A DNA stretch of 64,000 nt from Labia minor (taxonomy: Eukaryota; Arthropoda; Insecta; Dermaptera; Spongiphoridae), in NCBI GenBank assembly GCA_963082975.1, contig OY720345.1, forward strand, positions 8,582,491 to 8,646,490. Reading direction: 5' to 3'. The notes beneath the pieces are model-generated. The model was given only the letters and a program-made list of their open reading frames with translations. It was not told where the DNA came from and did no database searches. The translations under genes and the position numbers were made by a program. Within the stretch, counting starts at the first letter, position 1, and every line of letters begins with the position of its first letter. Below, one piece after another: positions 23,606 to 34,880 of this stretch.

Positions 23606-24289
23606 TTTATTAATTCTTTTAATATTTATGAATTCAAGTATACCTATATATTTATTTAAAGAAAATTTATTTTCTTTATTTTCTGCTTTGAAATTAACAG
23701 TTTTTTTTTATTGTTGTTAAAATTATTTTAATTTATATGTGGATTAATACGTCAAAACAATGTAGTAGTGGTGAGAGAAATATTGTATGTATAATAATCA
23801 AGAGGATGGACACGTGTTGCGTTTTGCATAACCCACAGAGGATTCTGATGGGATCAAGCATACAATTAAATGTAATAAGCATCTCCAACCCTACGGAAAT
23901 TCCTAGAAATACCTAGTAAATAGATCCTCTCCCCTGACCTTCTCCTCTTCCTCTTTACCACTTTCAATTGCATACATGCATACATGAATTGCGTGCATTG
24001 AAAATGAACCTGTAAACAAATCATGACCATTACGCTCTTTAGCACACATTTACTACTAAATAACAGAGTAAGAATCTTTTTCCATTTATCGTTGTACGGA
24101 TTTAAGAAAAAGAATCTTTATCATTCTTAAACTTATTGATTAACGACCAATTTACATATAAAGTTTAATTTTTTTTGTTTTTTTTTTCATTTCATTTCAT
24201 TAATAAATTAACAGAAGAATGTATAAGATAATAATATTTGAGATGAATTTAGAGAGAGGTTGCAATCGGGAAACGCCTGTTATCATACA
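23606..24289. other. No gene seen
   Basis: AT-rich DNA with a modestly balanced stretch at 23800-24010. No product recognised, though this is where a first intron of the 23558 promoter would lie. Confidence 0.4.
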
Positions 24290-24568
24290 GTAAGATTATT
24301 ATCAAAGGGGATAAAAGTTAAATTTAGAATTATAAAATCAAGAAGGCATCAATGGGCAGGGCACTTGGTTAGTATGGGTAATGATAGACTGGTGAAAAAT
24401 ATATTTGTGAGGTGACCGATTGGAAGACCAATGGGTGGACAATGTAGTGAGAAAGATGGGAGAGGATAGGAAGATTGGAAGGTAGTGGCTCAGAATAGGG
24501 ATACTTGGAAAAGTGTGGATCCTGCGGCCAAGAACTTTCAAATTTCGTAGAGCCACAGAGATAGATAG
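24290..24568 (+). mobile_element. RTE-type LINE 3' fragment
   Basis: The same LINE family as 9387-9872. It begins in the ATCAAAGGGGATAAAAGTTAAA block, then skips (internal deletion) to RIIKSRRHQWAGHLVSMGN, GRPMGGQ and the end phrase coding PAAKNF. The 3' end is GTAGAGCCACAGAGATAGATAGATAG; this short GATA array is the typical 3' tail of RTE-clade insertions. The frame is broken by a stop at TGACCG (near 24415). Confidence 0.75.
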
Positions 24569-25192
24569 ATAGAAATGACACAATTATATTTTATTATTAT
24601 ATATTTATTTCTAAAAATAAAATTTGTATATTTTTTGATATATTATAATAAATTATCTAAAATAATTATTAAAAAAACGTTATTATTATTTTTTTTCTTT
24701 ATATCAGTGGTAATATTATTATGTCATATCATGATTCAACATTTCAATTCATTCTTATTTACTCAAAGCGAATGTGTTAAAACAAACTTGAGATTGTCAT
24801 ATAACATTAAAAAATATTATAGTGACAAATGGTAAATAATATTAAATTAATAAAAAAATATTTATTTATTTTTTTATCTTTCTAAATAAAAATTAATATT
24901 TAAAGTGAATAATGAATAAAATATTCTTGAGATTTGAGATAAATAAAAGCCAAGAAATTGTAAATAAAATAAATAATAAAATCAAGAATATAAAATTGAA
25001 TAAGATTAGAATACGTAAAGTAGGACTGGGTAAATCCAAATCATTTGTGTTATTAACAAAATAAAAATAAAAATTATAAAAATTAAAGAATAATTGGAAA
25101 TAAATTAAAAATAAAGAGGTTATTTGCAACTTTAAAAAGAATTGTAAATAATTACAAATGATGTGAAGCTATGAATATCATCATTATTAGGC
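24569..25192. other. AT-rich, no gene seen
   Basis: A/T low complexity only. Confidence 0.5.
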
Positions 25193-25345
25193 CCTAAACG
25201 ACCCCCAGCGAATAAAAAATTTGGGGGTCCATGAAATAAGGGGGGTCTACGATAGTGGTTCTCAAAGCTTATTATTATTATCTTATAATTCCATTCAATA
25301 TGGCTCTAAATTTTTGATGGGTCATTTTTAGAAAACCCATTTAAT
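25193..25345. mobile_element. hAT fragment of the 18804 family
   Basis: It shares AGCGAATAAAAAATTTGGGG, GGTCCATGAAAT and a GGTCTACGA block with 18804-19060 and 43767-44014. Neither terminus is intact. Confidence 0.5.
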
Positions 25346-26289
25346 AAATAATTAAAAAATTGTAAAATTTTTAAAGTTTATAATAATAATTTGTTAAAAG
25401 ATCGAGTGATAGATCCGTGATCGAGGGACTTAACTTTAAGTCAGTAGATGATCGGTGGATAATTGATAAATAATTTGTTTAATTTATTCTGTTCATATTT
25501 AAATAAATAAATAATACATAAAAAATTAATTAATAATGAGAAAAATATCATAAATAAAAAAATAAACAATTTAATTTAATTAAAAAAAAAAAAATATTTA
25601 GACTTGCTCTATATAATTTCCTTGTAAAAAAAGTATATAATAATTTAAAAATCACAATAAATAAGTAAATTAAAAAATTACTATTTTAATTTGTTAGTTA
25701 ATTAATAATAAGGATAAATTATTTATTATTATAATTTTGCATGTATACTTATTAAAAGCAAAAGAAAATAATGTACTTTTTTTAAAAAGAAAAAGTTTCA
25801 CCCTCTCAACTAAATGCATATTATAAATAATTAAAAGACTTAATGGACACTCAAGATATTAATAAATAACAAGTTCAATAATGTGTATTTGAATTTTAAA
25901 TTTAAATTTATTTAAAATAAATTTTTATGGTCATTTTGAATATAAATATAAAATTTTCATAAACTGAAAGAAAACTACTATTAAATGGTGTTATTCATTT
26001 AAAAAATACGATATATACGTATATATAATATTTTTTACTATCTATTGATCAAGTTAATCAATATAATAATTCAATAACAAGATTTTCATTAATTGGATAG
26101 TGGAAATAAATAATAAAGGTAAATAGAATAAAAGAAAATTAAAATTAAAAATAAAATATGTACTATGCACGAGATTTTGTAAGAATCAGCATTGCAATTC
26201 ATTCTACTATAATGTAGATTACTCAGAGCAGTTGTGAATTAGCATATTGACACAATATTACAATAGAAAATATCACAATTTTTCTTTTT
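25346..26289. other. AT-rich, no gene seen
   Basis: A/T low complexity throughout. Confidence 0.5.
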
Positions 26290-26882
26290 TTCACACCAAA
26301 TTTCACCTATGGATATTTTTAGGTACATATCTCCACGAATCATGCATTTTTCTTAACAGAAAAAAGTATTTTTAGCATGATGTCTGTCCGTCCGTCCGTC
26401 TGTCCGTCCGTATAGATGTGTACAGCCTGAACGGCTCAACCGATTTTGATGAAATTTGGTATATTTACTTAATGCATCAGTAGGATGAATTGATCAACTT
26501 TTGGTGCAAATCCGGAAACCGGAAGTGGTAGTATTAGCGATCGATGATAGGAAGGGAAGGGTTATTTTCACACCAAATTTCACATGAGATTTTTTTATTT
26601 ATATCCACAAAAAAATTATGCAGTTTGTATTGTGTTTTATCCTCGGGAAAAATCATCTTCATTAGTTTTTTCTTAATTTAAGATTATATGACGCCATTCA
26701 TGACGTCACAGCCTGGACTTGCATATATATTATAAATAAAATAAAATTAAAAATGTTTATATTTATTATTTATGTATCCATATCTGTTTTTTATTACATT
26801 AATAGATATATGAAAATTATTTGAAATTGTTTCTGTAGCTGGAAATTAATTTACTTCAAACCGTCGGTCGGTTCGGACCTGG
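26290..26882 (+). mobile_element. Family A element, both extreme ends truncated
   Basis: A plus-strand copy lacking the 5' subterminal repeat (it starts at CACACCAAATTTCAC) and ending inside the 3' hairpin after GGACCTGG, so the second stem arm is lost. CCGTCGGTCGGT is intact at about 26862-26874. The microsatellite is (GTCC)n at 26384-26409. Confidence 0.82.
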
Positions 26883-28142
26883 TTTTTAATACTAATACTT
26901 ATATTAGAGTATTAAAATAATAACATAATTTATTATTATATAAAATAAATTATACAATATAATAATTTAACTTGATAAAAATTATTAATATATAATATAG
27001 CATTTAATAATTCAAAAATGTATGTATAGTAGGTTAGTTCCGACAGAAAGATTGATTAGGAGACAAGAAAATTAAAAAAAAACCTCAATTTTTCCTCAGG
27101 GTTGTATATTATTAATTTAATTTATTATTTTTATATTTATTCGATATAATAACTGTTATATTGTATAAAATACATTAGACATTAGTCATCTTTGGGCTAT
27201 CGGCAGGAACAGATGTGTGTCATGTTAGTGTGTGCCCAGGATTCTTCAGAATAAGTTCAAAATCACCCACCCAACCCAGATTCCCAAAACTCTCTTGAAA
27301 ATTATGCCAAAATGGGCACCGAAATGTCGAATCCTAAATCTGTTATATTGTTTCTAATATTTCATAAACCATTTACTTAAATAATCTTATAATTTTATAA
27401 TCGTTTATTTTCTTCATTTCTTCATTTTCTCCTCCTTCTATTTTAATAAAATCCCAAGGCTTGTCTTTTTATTTGTAATTGAAGATTAAAAGAAAATCTA
27501 ATTTTAACTCTTTATTTGTTCAAGTTTACAATTGTTTTCATTGATCTAATAATATAAGGTCAACTAAGAATTTTATCAACATCTGAGTCCATTGGCTTTT
27601 AAATAAATGAAAGTCACATCAAATTCTTTATCAAACTCTCTTTATCACATTGATAAACATACATAAAACTGTAATAAAAAATCAACAACACATCAGAAAT
27701 TATTTTACCATACCTATTAAGTTTTGAACAAAATATGATAATATATTATAGTATTTATAGAATATTATATTATTATTATCTCAAATAGTCTATAATCTTA
27801 AATAGATCTACTATTAATTATCTGTAGATTAAAAAAAAAAAAAAACAAATGAGATGAAAAAATCATATGATATGGAATATATATGCTAATAATAATAATA
27901 ATAAATCTAAAAAAGGTAGAATTGGGTATCTCTGACTGATATAAAAAAAAAGTACTAAAATTTATCCACTAACAGATTTTGATTCAAATGTGGCCTACAC
28001 TAAATGAAAATTCTTCCTTATATAAAATAAATATATTAACCTTCCCCAATTTTAGACACTATTGTAAGGATCATATTCCTTGCAAGGTCTCAACGAGCCA
28101 AACCATACGAGACTTTAGGAGAAATCACTGTTTAAATTTATA
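26883..28142. other. No gene seen
   Basis: AT-rich except for a balanced island at 27190-27345 (CTTTGGGCTATCGGCAGGAAC; GGGCACCGAAATGTCGAATCC). No frame there is recognisable. Confidence 0.4.
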
Positions 28143-28330
28143 ACTAATATTGGTAGGCAAAACAACGTGATGTTGGTAATGGAAAGTTGCTAACTGAGTT
28201 AAAGAAATGAAATCCTGGTCGTCTAGCAAAAGATCCTGTTTGATGATATCGTGTTACAGTTTTAGTACGTTGTACACCCTCCGTTTTATATACATATAAG
28301 AATTGACCATTTGAAAGCTTTTTTATCAAA
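28143..28330 (-). pseudogene. Possible Tc1-like transposase DNA-binding remnant
   Basis: The minus strand encodes IKKLSNGQFLYVYKTEGVQR and then TVTRYHQTGSFARRPGF. The motif RY-x-x-TGS-x-x-RRPG is the linker after the first helix-turn-helix of Tc1-like transposases (consensus RY-ETGS-RRPGSGRP). The following residues do not continue the family in one frame and no catalytic DDE region is present. It is short and diverged. Confidence 0.4.
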
Positions 28331-28469
28331 ATAAACTTTATAATTTCAAATTAAACTCGAGATATCGATAAATATTAAGAAAAGCCTCTTCCGGATTGCT
28401 TAATAATGAAACATGATTTATAATAGAATTGTGAATCTTGTGAAGACACGAGAAAAGCTTTGTTATAGC

Positions 28470-29159
28470 CAGTGGCGTACCTAGGGGGTGGCGGTGGGTG
28501 CGGTCCGCACCGGGCGGCACTTATCTAGGGGCGGCATTTTTTATATTTAGTTATAGTTGTAAAAAGCAACTTATTCATTTCATATTTATTTTTTTTCTTT
28601 CTTGAATAATAAATAATTATTATGATTATTATAAGTTTACTATTTGATTTATATAAATTATGATTAACTATATGATTTCGAATATTATTCCTCGATGTAT
28701 ATAAATGCATTTTAGTGTAAATTTTGAATTCTAATTCCAAGAACAGGATAATAATTTTATTTTATTGTATTCATTAAAATTCGTTGAATTCGTAAACGCA
28801 TCTTTAAGATTTTGTTCGGCAAAATTATCTTCGTTCTACAATGAGTCAATTAAGACTACAAAATCTTGCATTATTGTCACTAGAACAAGAAATTACAAAT
28901 AATATAAATTTTGGGAGCATTATACACGATTTTTCTAGTATGAAAGCTAGAAGAGTAAATATTATATAAATATGTTTACGAGTGCATACAAATATGTGTA
29001 AAAAATTTACTCTCTGTGTATTAATTAATATTGATTAAATAACTTAATAATTTATTTATGTGTATTAATTTATAAAAACCACTATTTGATTGACTTATAA
29101 TAAAAAGGGCGGCAAACTGGAGATCGCCCCGGGCGGCAAAAGTTCTAGGTACGCCACTG
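28470..29159 (+). mobile_element. hAT element with perfect 8-bp target duplication
   Basis: Termini CAGTGGCGTACCTAGG and, inverted, CAGTGGCGTACCTAGA. The duplication GTTATAGC is at 28462-28469 and 29160-29167. GC-rich subterminal GGGCGGCA repeats lie inside both ends. From ATG 28841 to the stop at 28969 a frame reads MSQLRLQNLALLSLEQEI and FSSMKARRVN. This fits the extreme C-terminus of hAT transposases (sLa-LSIE-e-...-F-s-KARKV), the end of the dimerisation region. The catalytic part is deleted, so it cannot move by itself. Confidence 0.9.
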
Positions 29160-29284
29160 GTTATAGCATTTCAAGTTTAGTTTCTTATAAAACGTTAAGG
29201 ATAGACATCACTTTATTTTCAATAGACTGTTTTATTTAATAATAATTTTAAACCACATAAGTGCAATTCAATAGTTGATACTAC

Positions 29285-29538
29285 CAGTGGTGGGAGAGGA
29301 ACCTGAGAACGACGTTCCCTTACCTTTTTTCAGAACCGGAACCTAGTACTTTTTCATGTCCCGACAACTCCCACTTAAATCTGCTGTTAGAATTTCTTTT
29401 TTTGTGTTCATTAATATTTTGTATAGTAAGAATATGAAAAAATAAAAACTTTTGTGTAAAAAAATAGTTTGCTGAAAATAGGACTTTTTTGCTTCCACTA
29501 TGCGTTCCCTTACTTCTTATTTTACCAATACATCACTG
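29285..29538. mobile_element. Short hAT MITE
   Basis: Starts CAGTGGTGGGAGAGG and ends TACATCACTG. Flanks GATACTAC (29277-29284) and AATACTAC (29539-29546) match at 7 of 8 positions. Subterminal inverted blocks around CGTTCCCTTAC occur near both sides. No ORF. Confidence 0.75.
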
Positions 29539-29546
29539 AATACTAC

Positions 29547-30666
29547 AAATTATATTAATCAATTTGAAATATTTTCTTAATTTGAACATTAACAATTATC
29601 AAGGGGTTGGTCCATTTCTGATACAAATTTCACATTTTTGTTTTTTAGAAATTGATCGGGTATGGTCAATTACAAAAATATTCGAATTAATATATTAAAT
29701 AAATATATTTTATTAAATTTATGTATTATTTAAATAAGAATAATTAGAAAAGATTAAAAATGAGCAGTTTCAGAGAGGCAAAGGAAAAAGTTGGATAGAG
29801 AGCAAAAAAAAAATAAAAAAATAAAGGGAGGAAAGACAGTTTGTAAGGAACAAGTAAATAGTTCTGAATATTGTGACTTTAGTTTTAAAATATCACAAAG
29901 ATGAAAATCAGTGTCTTGAAGACAGTAATGAGGATCAGAAATTCAATGGTTGCATGTTCACAAAAAGATAAACAAATAATATGTGGTGTTGTTTTTTATA
30001 TCGGAGATTACTTTCCCGAAAAAATCATACAATTTACTGAAAAAGAAGCTACGATTTCATCAATGTCCAAAAATTGCTGACATCCTTGACTAATAGGCAC
30101 CTCGAGCAATTAGCAAAATAAGAAATGTTAACTAATTCCCGATCCGAACATATAAATATAATAAATAATTTAAATGAATTTTAAGAATTGATATTAAAAT
30201 ATTAATAAAATTTATCCTTAGAACATGTTATTCCATTTATTTATTTTAAACCCATTTTAGGTTGATAGTCAATTACTGGCACAAAAAATAACTTTAGAAA
30301 AAAATTAGAACAAAAATATTTAAAAAAATAATAAAATAATATCACTTTTTTAATATTTAAAATATTTAAATATGCATTAACTGAATATCTTATTTGTGTT
30401 ATAGTGATAATTAAAAATGGTTATTAAATATGTTAGCACTTTTTTTGTTGTTATTCTCGCTTTTGTTACAGAATTAATAGTGTTTTTTTTTTTGAAAATT
30501 TCTCTTAAAGTGGTCAACTAGTACTGGTACGTTTAATCTATATAGATAATTAACTTAAAATACTAATGAATATGTAATATTTATTTGTTATTTTATATAA
30601 ATATATTGTACAATATAAGTATGTTCACATCAATATAATTATTATTTTCTTTTTACTCTAATTCGT
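29547..30666. other. AT-rich, no gene seen
   Basis: Low-complexity A/T with a balanced stretch at 29880-30130 that gives no recognisable frame. Confidence 0.45.
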
Positions 30667-31185
30667 TAGAGATAGTATTGCGATCACGAAAAAAATTTTA
30701 ATGACGAGATTTTGATGTTTTTATACGCGTTTTGAAGGTTCCTCCTTCCTCATTTTCACTAAGGTTGAGAAAAATGTTTGTGTGTGTGTATATGTGTGTG
30801 TGTGTATGTATGTAGACAAGATGACGCAAAAACGGTTTGAGCTAGAATAATGAAATTTGTTATACGGGCATTATTCAAAATTCGTAGTTTTCTATCAAAT
30901 TTTGAGAAATGTAGCTTAACCGGAAGATGGTCATTACTTACAACGTTTTGATTTTTTTTCCTCTAAAATGACTGTAAAAATAAAGATATATAATTTAATT
31001 TTTAAACACTGCTAATCACGCGCCAACACGTGACGTGGTGCCATCAACAAAGAACCAAACATGCGCTGATTTAATAAATATAATATATTAATTTTAATTT
31101 ATAATTAATTAAATTTAATTTAAATATAATATATATTAATTAATCCAAGTCAAATTTGCGAGATAATCGAGTGGAGACACTCCAG
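30667..31185 (+). mobile_element. Family B element, 5' tip lost
   Basis: A plus-strand copy that starts at GAGATAGTATTGCGATCACG, just inside the normal 5' end, so the subterminal repeat is missing. The (GT)n microsatellite is at about 30778-30815. The 3' end is GCGAGATAATCGAGTGGAGAC..CCAG at 31185, with one mismatch in the subterminal repeat. Confidence 0.82.
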
Positions 31186-31983
31186 CTTTATTTAAACAAA
31201 AATTCTAATTAACGAATATTTGTAATGACTTTATTTGGTTAATGATTTATTTTTATAAAAAAATCTTATGTTGAATGAACATTAAAACAATGATAATATA
31301 TATATATATATATTTATAATGATAAATATAGTGACAAAGGGCATGTTTAGCTGTGTTTGTATTGTATGGATAACATACGGAAACGGAGCAATGAAATTAT
31401 TTAATGGCCCTTTATACAATGAGACCTATTATATTATATTATATATATATATAATATTTCGCATCCAGGCAATTTTCACCTTTCATTGTGATGTGATATC
31501 AAATTAAATGAAATTTATAATGTTTATAAATAGAAGAAAAAAAATGATAAGAACGACAAAAACAAAAAAAGAGGTAAGAAAAGATGTAAAGAGTGAAGAA
31601 GAAAAAATTTTTTTATAGTCGTAAAAAATGAAAGAGAGTAAGAAGAGGAAGAAGAGAGTCTTAGAAATTTAAATTTCGCTTCTTTTTTTAACGCATACCC
31701 ATTTCTCAACGGAAAGTGGTTTGAATAAATAATGGAAATAAATCCCAAGAGGAAATGATTCGCCAACTTAGAGATTTAGAAATGGGATTTCCATTTATGC
31801 TGCTTATCAATTAGATTTGAACAAAAAAAAAAAAAAAAAAAAATAAAAGATGCATGACTTAAATAGTAAAACTTGTACTAAATGACTTTACCAAGAAGAT
31901 TAATATAACAATGATTTTATTAAAATTATTATTATTATATGTAAAAGTAAAAGTACAATTAAGAAAATTCAATTTATTATTTT
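31186..31983. other. AT-rich, no gene seen
   Basis: (TA)n near 31296-31312, GA-rich 31530-31660 and a poly-A run at 31823-31842. No product recognised. Confidence 0.45.
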
Positions 31984-32905
31984 CTGGAGTGTCTCCACTC
32001 GACTATCTCGCAAATTTGAATTGGATTAATTAATATATATTATATTTAAATTAAATTTAATTAATTATAAATTAAAATTAATAAATCATATTTATTAAAT
32101 CAGCGCATGTTTAGCTCTTTGTTGATGGCACCCCGTCACGTGCTGGTGCGTGATTGCCAGTTAACGTGTTAAAAAATTAATTCCAGTACTTTCAGCGATT
32201 CAATCAAGCTGAAATTCTATAATTATAGGAGTTTTATAAAAATTTTAATCATGTGACAAACTATCAATCATATATCTTTATTTTTACGGCCACTTTAAAA
32301 GAAAAAAAATCAAAACGTGGTAGGTCAGGGGTGTCAAACTCGCGTCCCGTGACAACTATTTTTGCGGCCCGTGACCACATTCGACTTTTTTTAAAAAATT
32401 TTCTATTTGTCTTTAAAAAAATAAGGTAAAATGTTTTTTGCGACCAGATTTTCGACTTTTTTAAAAAAAATTTTTGCGGCCGGCGACCTCTTTTTTGAAA
32501 AATTTTCAATTTGTTTTTTAAAAAAAAGGTAAAATGTTTTTCGCGATCAAAATTTCTATGAGTATTGATTTTTTTGCGGCCCGCCTAAAGTTAAACCTTG
32601 TTTGTTTGGCCCAAATGTACCTATGAGTTTGACACTCCTGCCAAATGGTCCTCTTCCGAATGAGCAACATTTCTCAAAAGTTGATAGAAAACTACGAATT
32701 TTGAATAATGCCCGTATACCAAATTTCATGATTCCAGCTCAAAAAGTTTTTGCGTAATCTTGTCTACATACACAAACACACACAGATATATTTTTCTCAA
32801 CACTAGTGAAAATGACTCAGGGACCTTCAAAACGTATAAAAACATCAAAATCTCGACATCGAAAATTTCCATGATTGCAATACTTTCTCTGTCGAGATAG
32901 TAAAA
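31984..32905 (-). mobile_element. Family B element interrupted by a hAT MITE
   Basis: A minus-strand copy from CTGGAGTGTCTCC at 31984 to GTCGAGATAGTAAAA at about 32905. It is complete except that 32326-32640 is a foreign GC-richer insert splitting the family phrase GTAGGT/AATGGTCC. After removal of the insert the length is about 605 bp, equal to other full copies. Confidence 0.85.
32326..32640. mobile_element. hAT MITE nested in family B element
   Basis: Begins CAGGGGTGTCAAACTCGC and ends AGTTTGACACTCCTG, giving near-perfect inverted ends of about 16 bp (CAGG-GTGTCAAACTC). Internal repeats of TTTTTGCGGCC. An 8-bp duplication is not readable: left flank TGGTAGGT, right flank CCAAATGG. Its boundaries are nevertheless sharp because the host element's sequence resumes on both sides. 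Confidence 0.8.
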
Positions 32906-32969
32906 ATTGATCTTTATCATTTTAATCATTTAATAAATGTAAAATTAAATCCTCATTCTATAATATATT

Positions 32970-33000
<31 letters not shown>

Positions 33001-33348
33001 AAAGTATTTAGTAGGTAAATATAATTTTAATTTTAATGGTTTGTTGTGTGTGTGTGTGTGTCTAAATCTAATGGATACATACTCGTATATATACATTTAT
33101 TGTTTTATAAATGTCAGATATAAATAAATATATGTTTTAATAGCCAACGAAACGTTTACTTTCATTGTTTTCTCTTAAATAAGTAAATTTATATTTTAAT
33201 ATTATATGAAGTATAATATTAATAATATGATTTTGTCTCTTGTATCCTCCTCATCTTTCTTTTCTAAGTTAAATAATTTATAAAATCTCATTAAAAAATT
33301 TAAATTTAAAAAAAAAATTTTTTCTTTTTTTTAATAAATTTTATAGCA
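32906..33348. other. AT-rich, (TA)n and (GT)n microsatellites
   Basis: (TA)n at about 32970-32994 and (GT)n at 33045-33061; otherwise A/T low complexity. Confidence 0.5.
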
Positions 33349-33640
33349 GACCCGGCAAAGCTTCGCTTTTGCATGTGTGTCTGTATACATATATACGTAT
33401 GTGATAACTGAACACTTAATAATAATAATAATAATGTATTAAATGAATATAATTGAAATTTTATTTTTTATTATTACATTTTTATTTGTTGGAAAATTAT
33501 TTCTACTTTATTAATTGTTAATAGTTATATTACATTTAATTAATAGTTTTCGGAATAAGTATATTCTCTTATTATAGAGATTCTTATTGTTTGTCTCACA
33601 AGTCTATAGATAGATAGCTAGATAGATATTATTGATGTTA
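33349..33640. other. Possible RTE-associated repeat fragment
   Basis: Opens with GACCCGGCAAAGCTTCGC, a phrase common at the edge of dispersed insect repeats, and ends in a GATA-type array (AGATAGATAGCTAGATAGAT) as RTE-type 3' tails do. The middle is AT-rich. No coding sequence. Confidence 0.3.
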
Positions 33641-33760
33641 AAACGCAGTGAACACACAAAAATCAGCAAAATGTAACGATTGCTTCCAAATGAATTGTCA
33701 ACCTGCAACATCCCAAATACAGAACCAAGATAAGATTTAACTCTCACCATCTATCCTCTT

Positions 33761-34398
33761 TTTTACCGACCGACGATAGTAAGGGAGGTATTGTTTTCAC
33801 ACCAAATTTCACATGTGGAGATTTTTACATATCTCCACGAATCATGCATTTTCTTAACAGAAAAAAGTATTTTTAGCATGATGTCTGTCCGTCCGTCCGT
33901 ATAGATGTGTACAGCCTGAACGGCTCAACTGATTTTGATGAAATTTGGTATATTTACTTAATGCATCAGTGGGATGAATTGATCAACTTTTGGTGCAATT
34001 CCGGAAACCGGAAGTGGTAGTATTAGCGATCGACGATAGGAAGGAAAGGGTTATTTTCACACCAAAGGAGATTTTTTTATATATCACCACGAATCATGCA
34101 CTTTGTATTGGTTTTATCCTCGAGAAAAATCATATTTATTAGTTTTTTCTTGATTTAAAATTATATGACGTCATCCAGCCATTCATGACGTCACAGCCTG
34201 GTCTTGCATATATATTATAAATAAAATAAAATTAAAAATGTTTATATTTATTATTTATGTATCCATATCTGTTTTTTATTACATTATTACATATATTACA
34301 TTAATAGATATATTAAAATTATTTGAAATTGTTTCTGTAGCTGGAAATTAATTTATTTCAAACCGTCGGTCGGTTCGGACCTGGCCACAGGTCAACTT
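33761..34398 (+). mobile_element. Family A Helentron-like element, intact reference copy
   Basis: Best copy of the family. The 5' subterminal ACCGACCGACG (33765-33775) has a perfect inverse, CGTCGGTCGGT (34364-34374). Three bases later comes the 3' hairpin GACCTG-GCCA-CAGGTC (34378-34393), then AACTTA. A short (GTCC)n array lies at 33886-33900. Two perfect TGACGTCA sites are at 34166-34173 and 34186-34193. It lies in a T run (TTTT|ACCGACC), as expected for insertion between T residues without target duplication. No ORF. The plan (subterminal repeats, microsatellite, terminal 3' hairpin) is that of Helentron-associated elements (HINE/DINE-1); no rolling-circle protein is present in the window. 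Confidence 0.85.
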
Positions 34399-34691
34399 AT
34401 TAAAAATATATTCATTTCCATAATGAACTTAAAATAAAAAATATTTTATTAAAAATTACATTTTATAAAATGCATTTTATATAACTTTTTACTGATATAT
34501 TAATTATATTTATAAATTTTATAAATTTTTCATTAAAATCTTAAAAGAATTAAATTTAAATATTGTTTCTATCGGTTCGATTTAAAATCTATATAATAAC
34601 ACCATTAATTATAAAAAAATTAATATTTATGTTTTTCTTTAATTAATATAATATTTATTTGTAATAAATTGCAAGAAAAGCTTTCTGTAAA
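34399..34691. other. AT-rich, no gene seen
   Basis: A/T low complexity. Confidence 0.5.
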
Positions 34692-34880
34692 ATGTTCACC
34701 TCCGCTCGACCCCGCCCGCCCCACTCCTGTCTTCTCCGCGTGACCCCACCTGCATGCCTGCCGGCCGATGCGCTGCTGCCTCGAACGCATTCAGTACTCA
34801 TTCCCCTTGCAGTGCAAGACGCTCGCCGTCCTACTCACCGAAATCATCTCTTGAATCATTCACTAATCAAGAATTAATTG
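34692..34880. other. GC-rich island, possible exon
   Basis: About 180 bp of strongly GC-rich sequence in an AT-rich setting, with many CpG. The plus strand has an open frame reading RSPSYSPKSSLESFTNQELI at the right side and an acceptor-like TTCCCCTTGCAG; the minus strand has a donor-like TTCG|GTGAGTAGG. Neither frame is recognisable. It could be a coding or 5' untranslated exon, or a fragment of a GC-rich element. Confidence 0.35.

Noticed and set aside
28541-28740. Minus-strand 71-codon frame
   Set aside because: Lies inside the hAT element, is rich in Ile/Lys from A/T sequence, and has no family resemblance.
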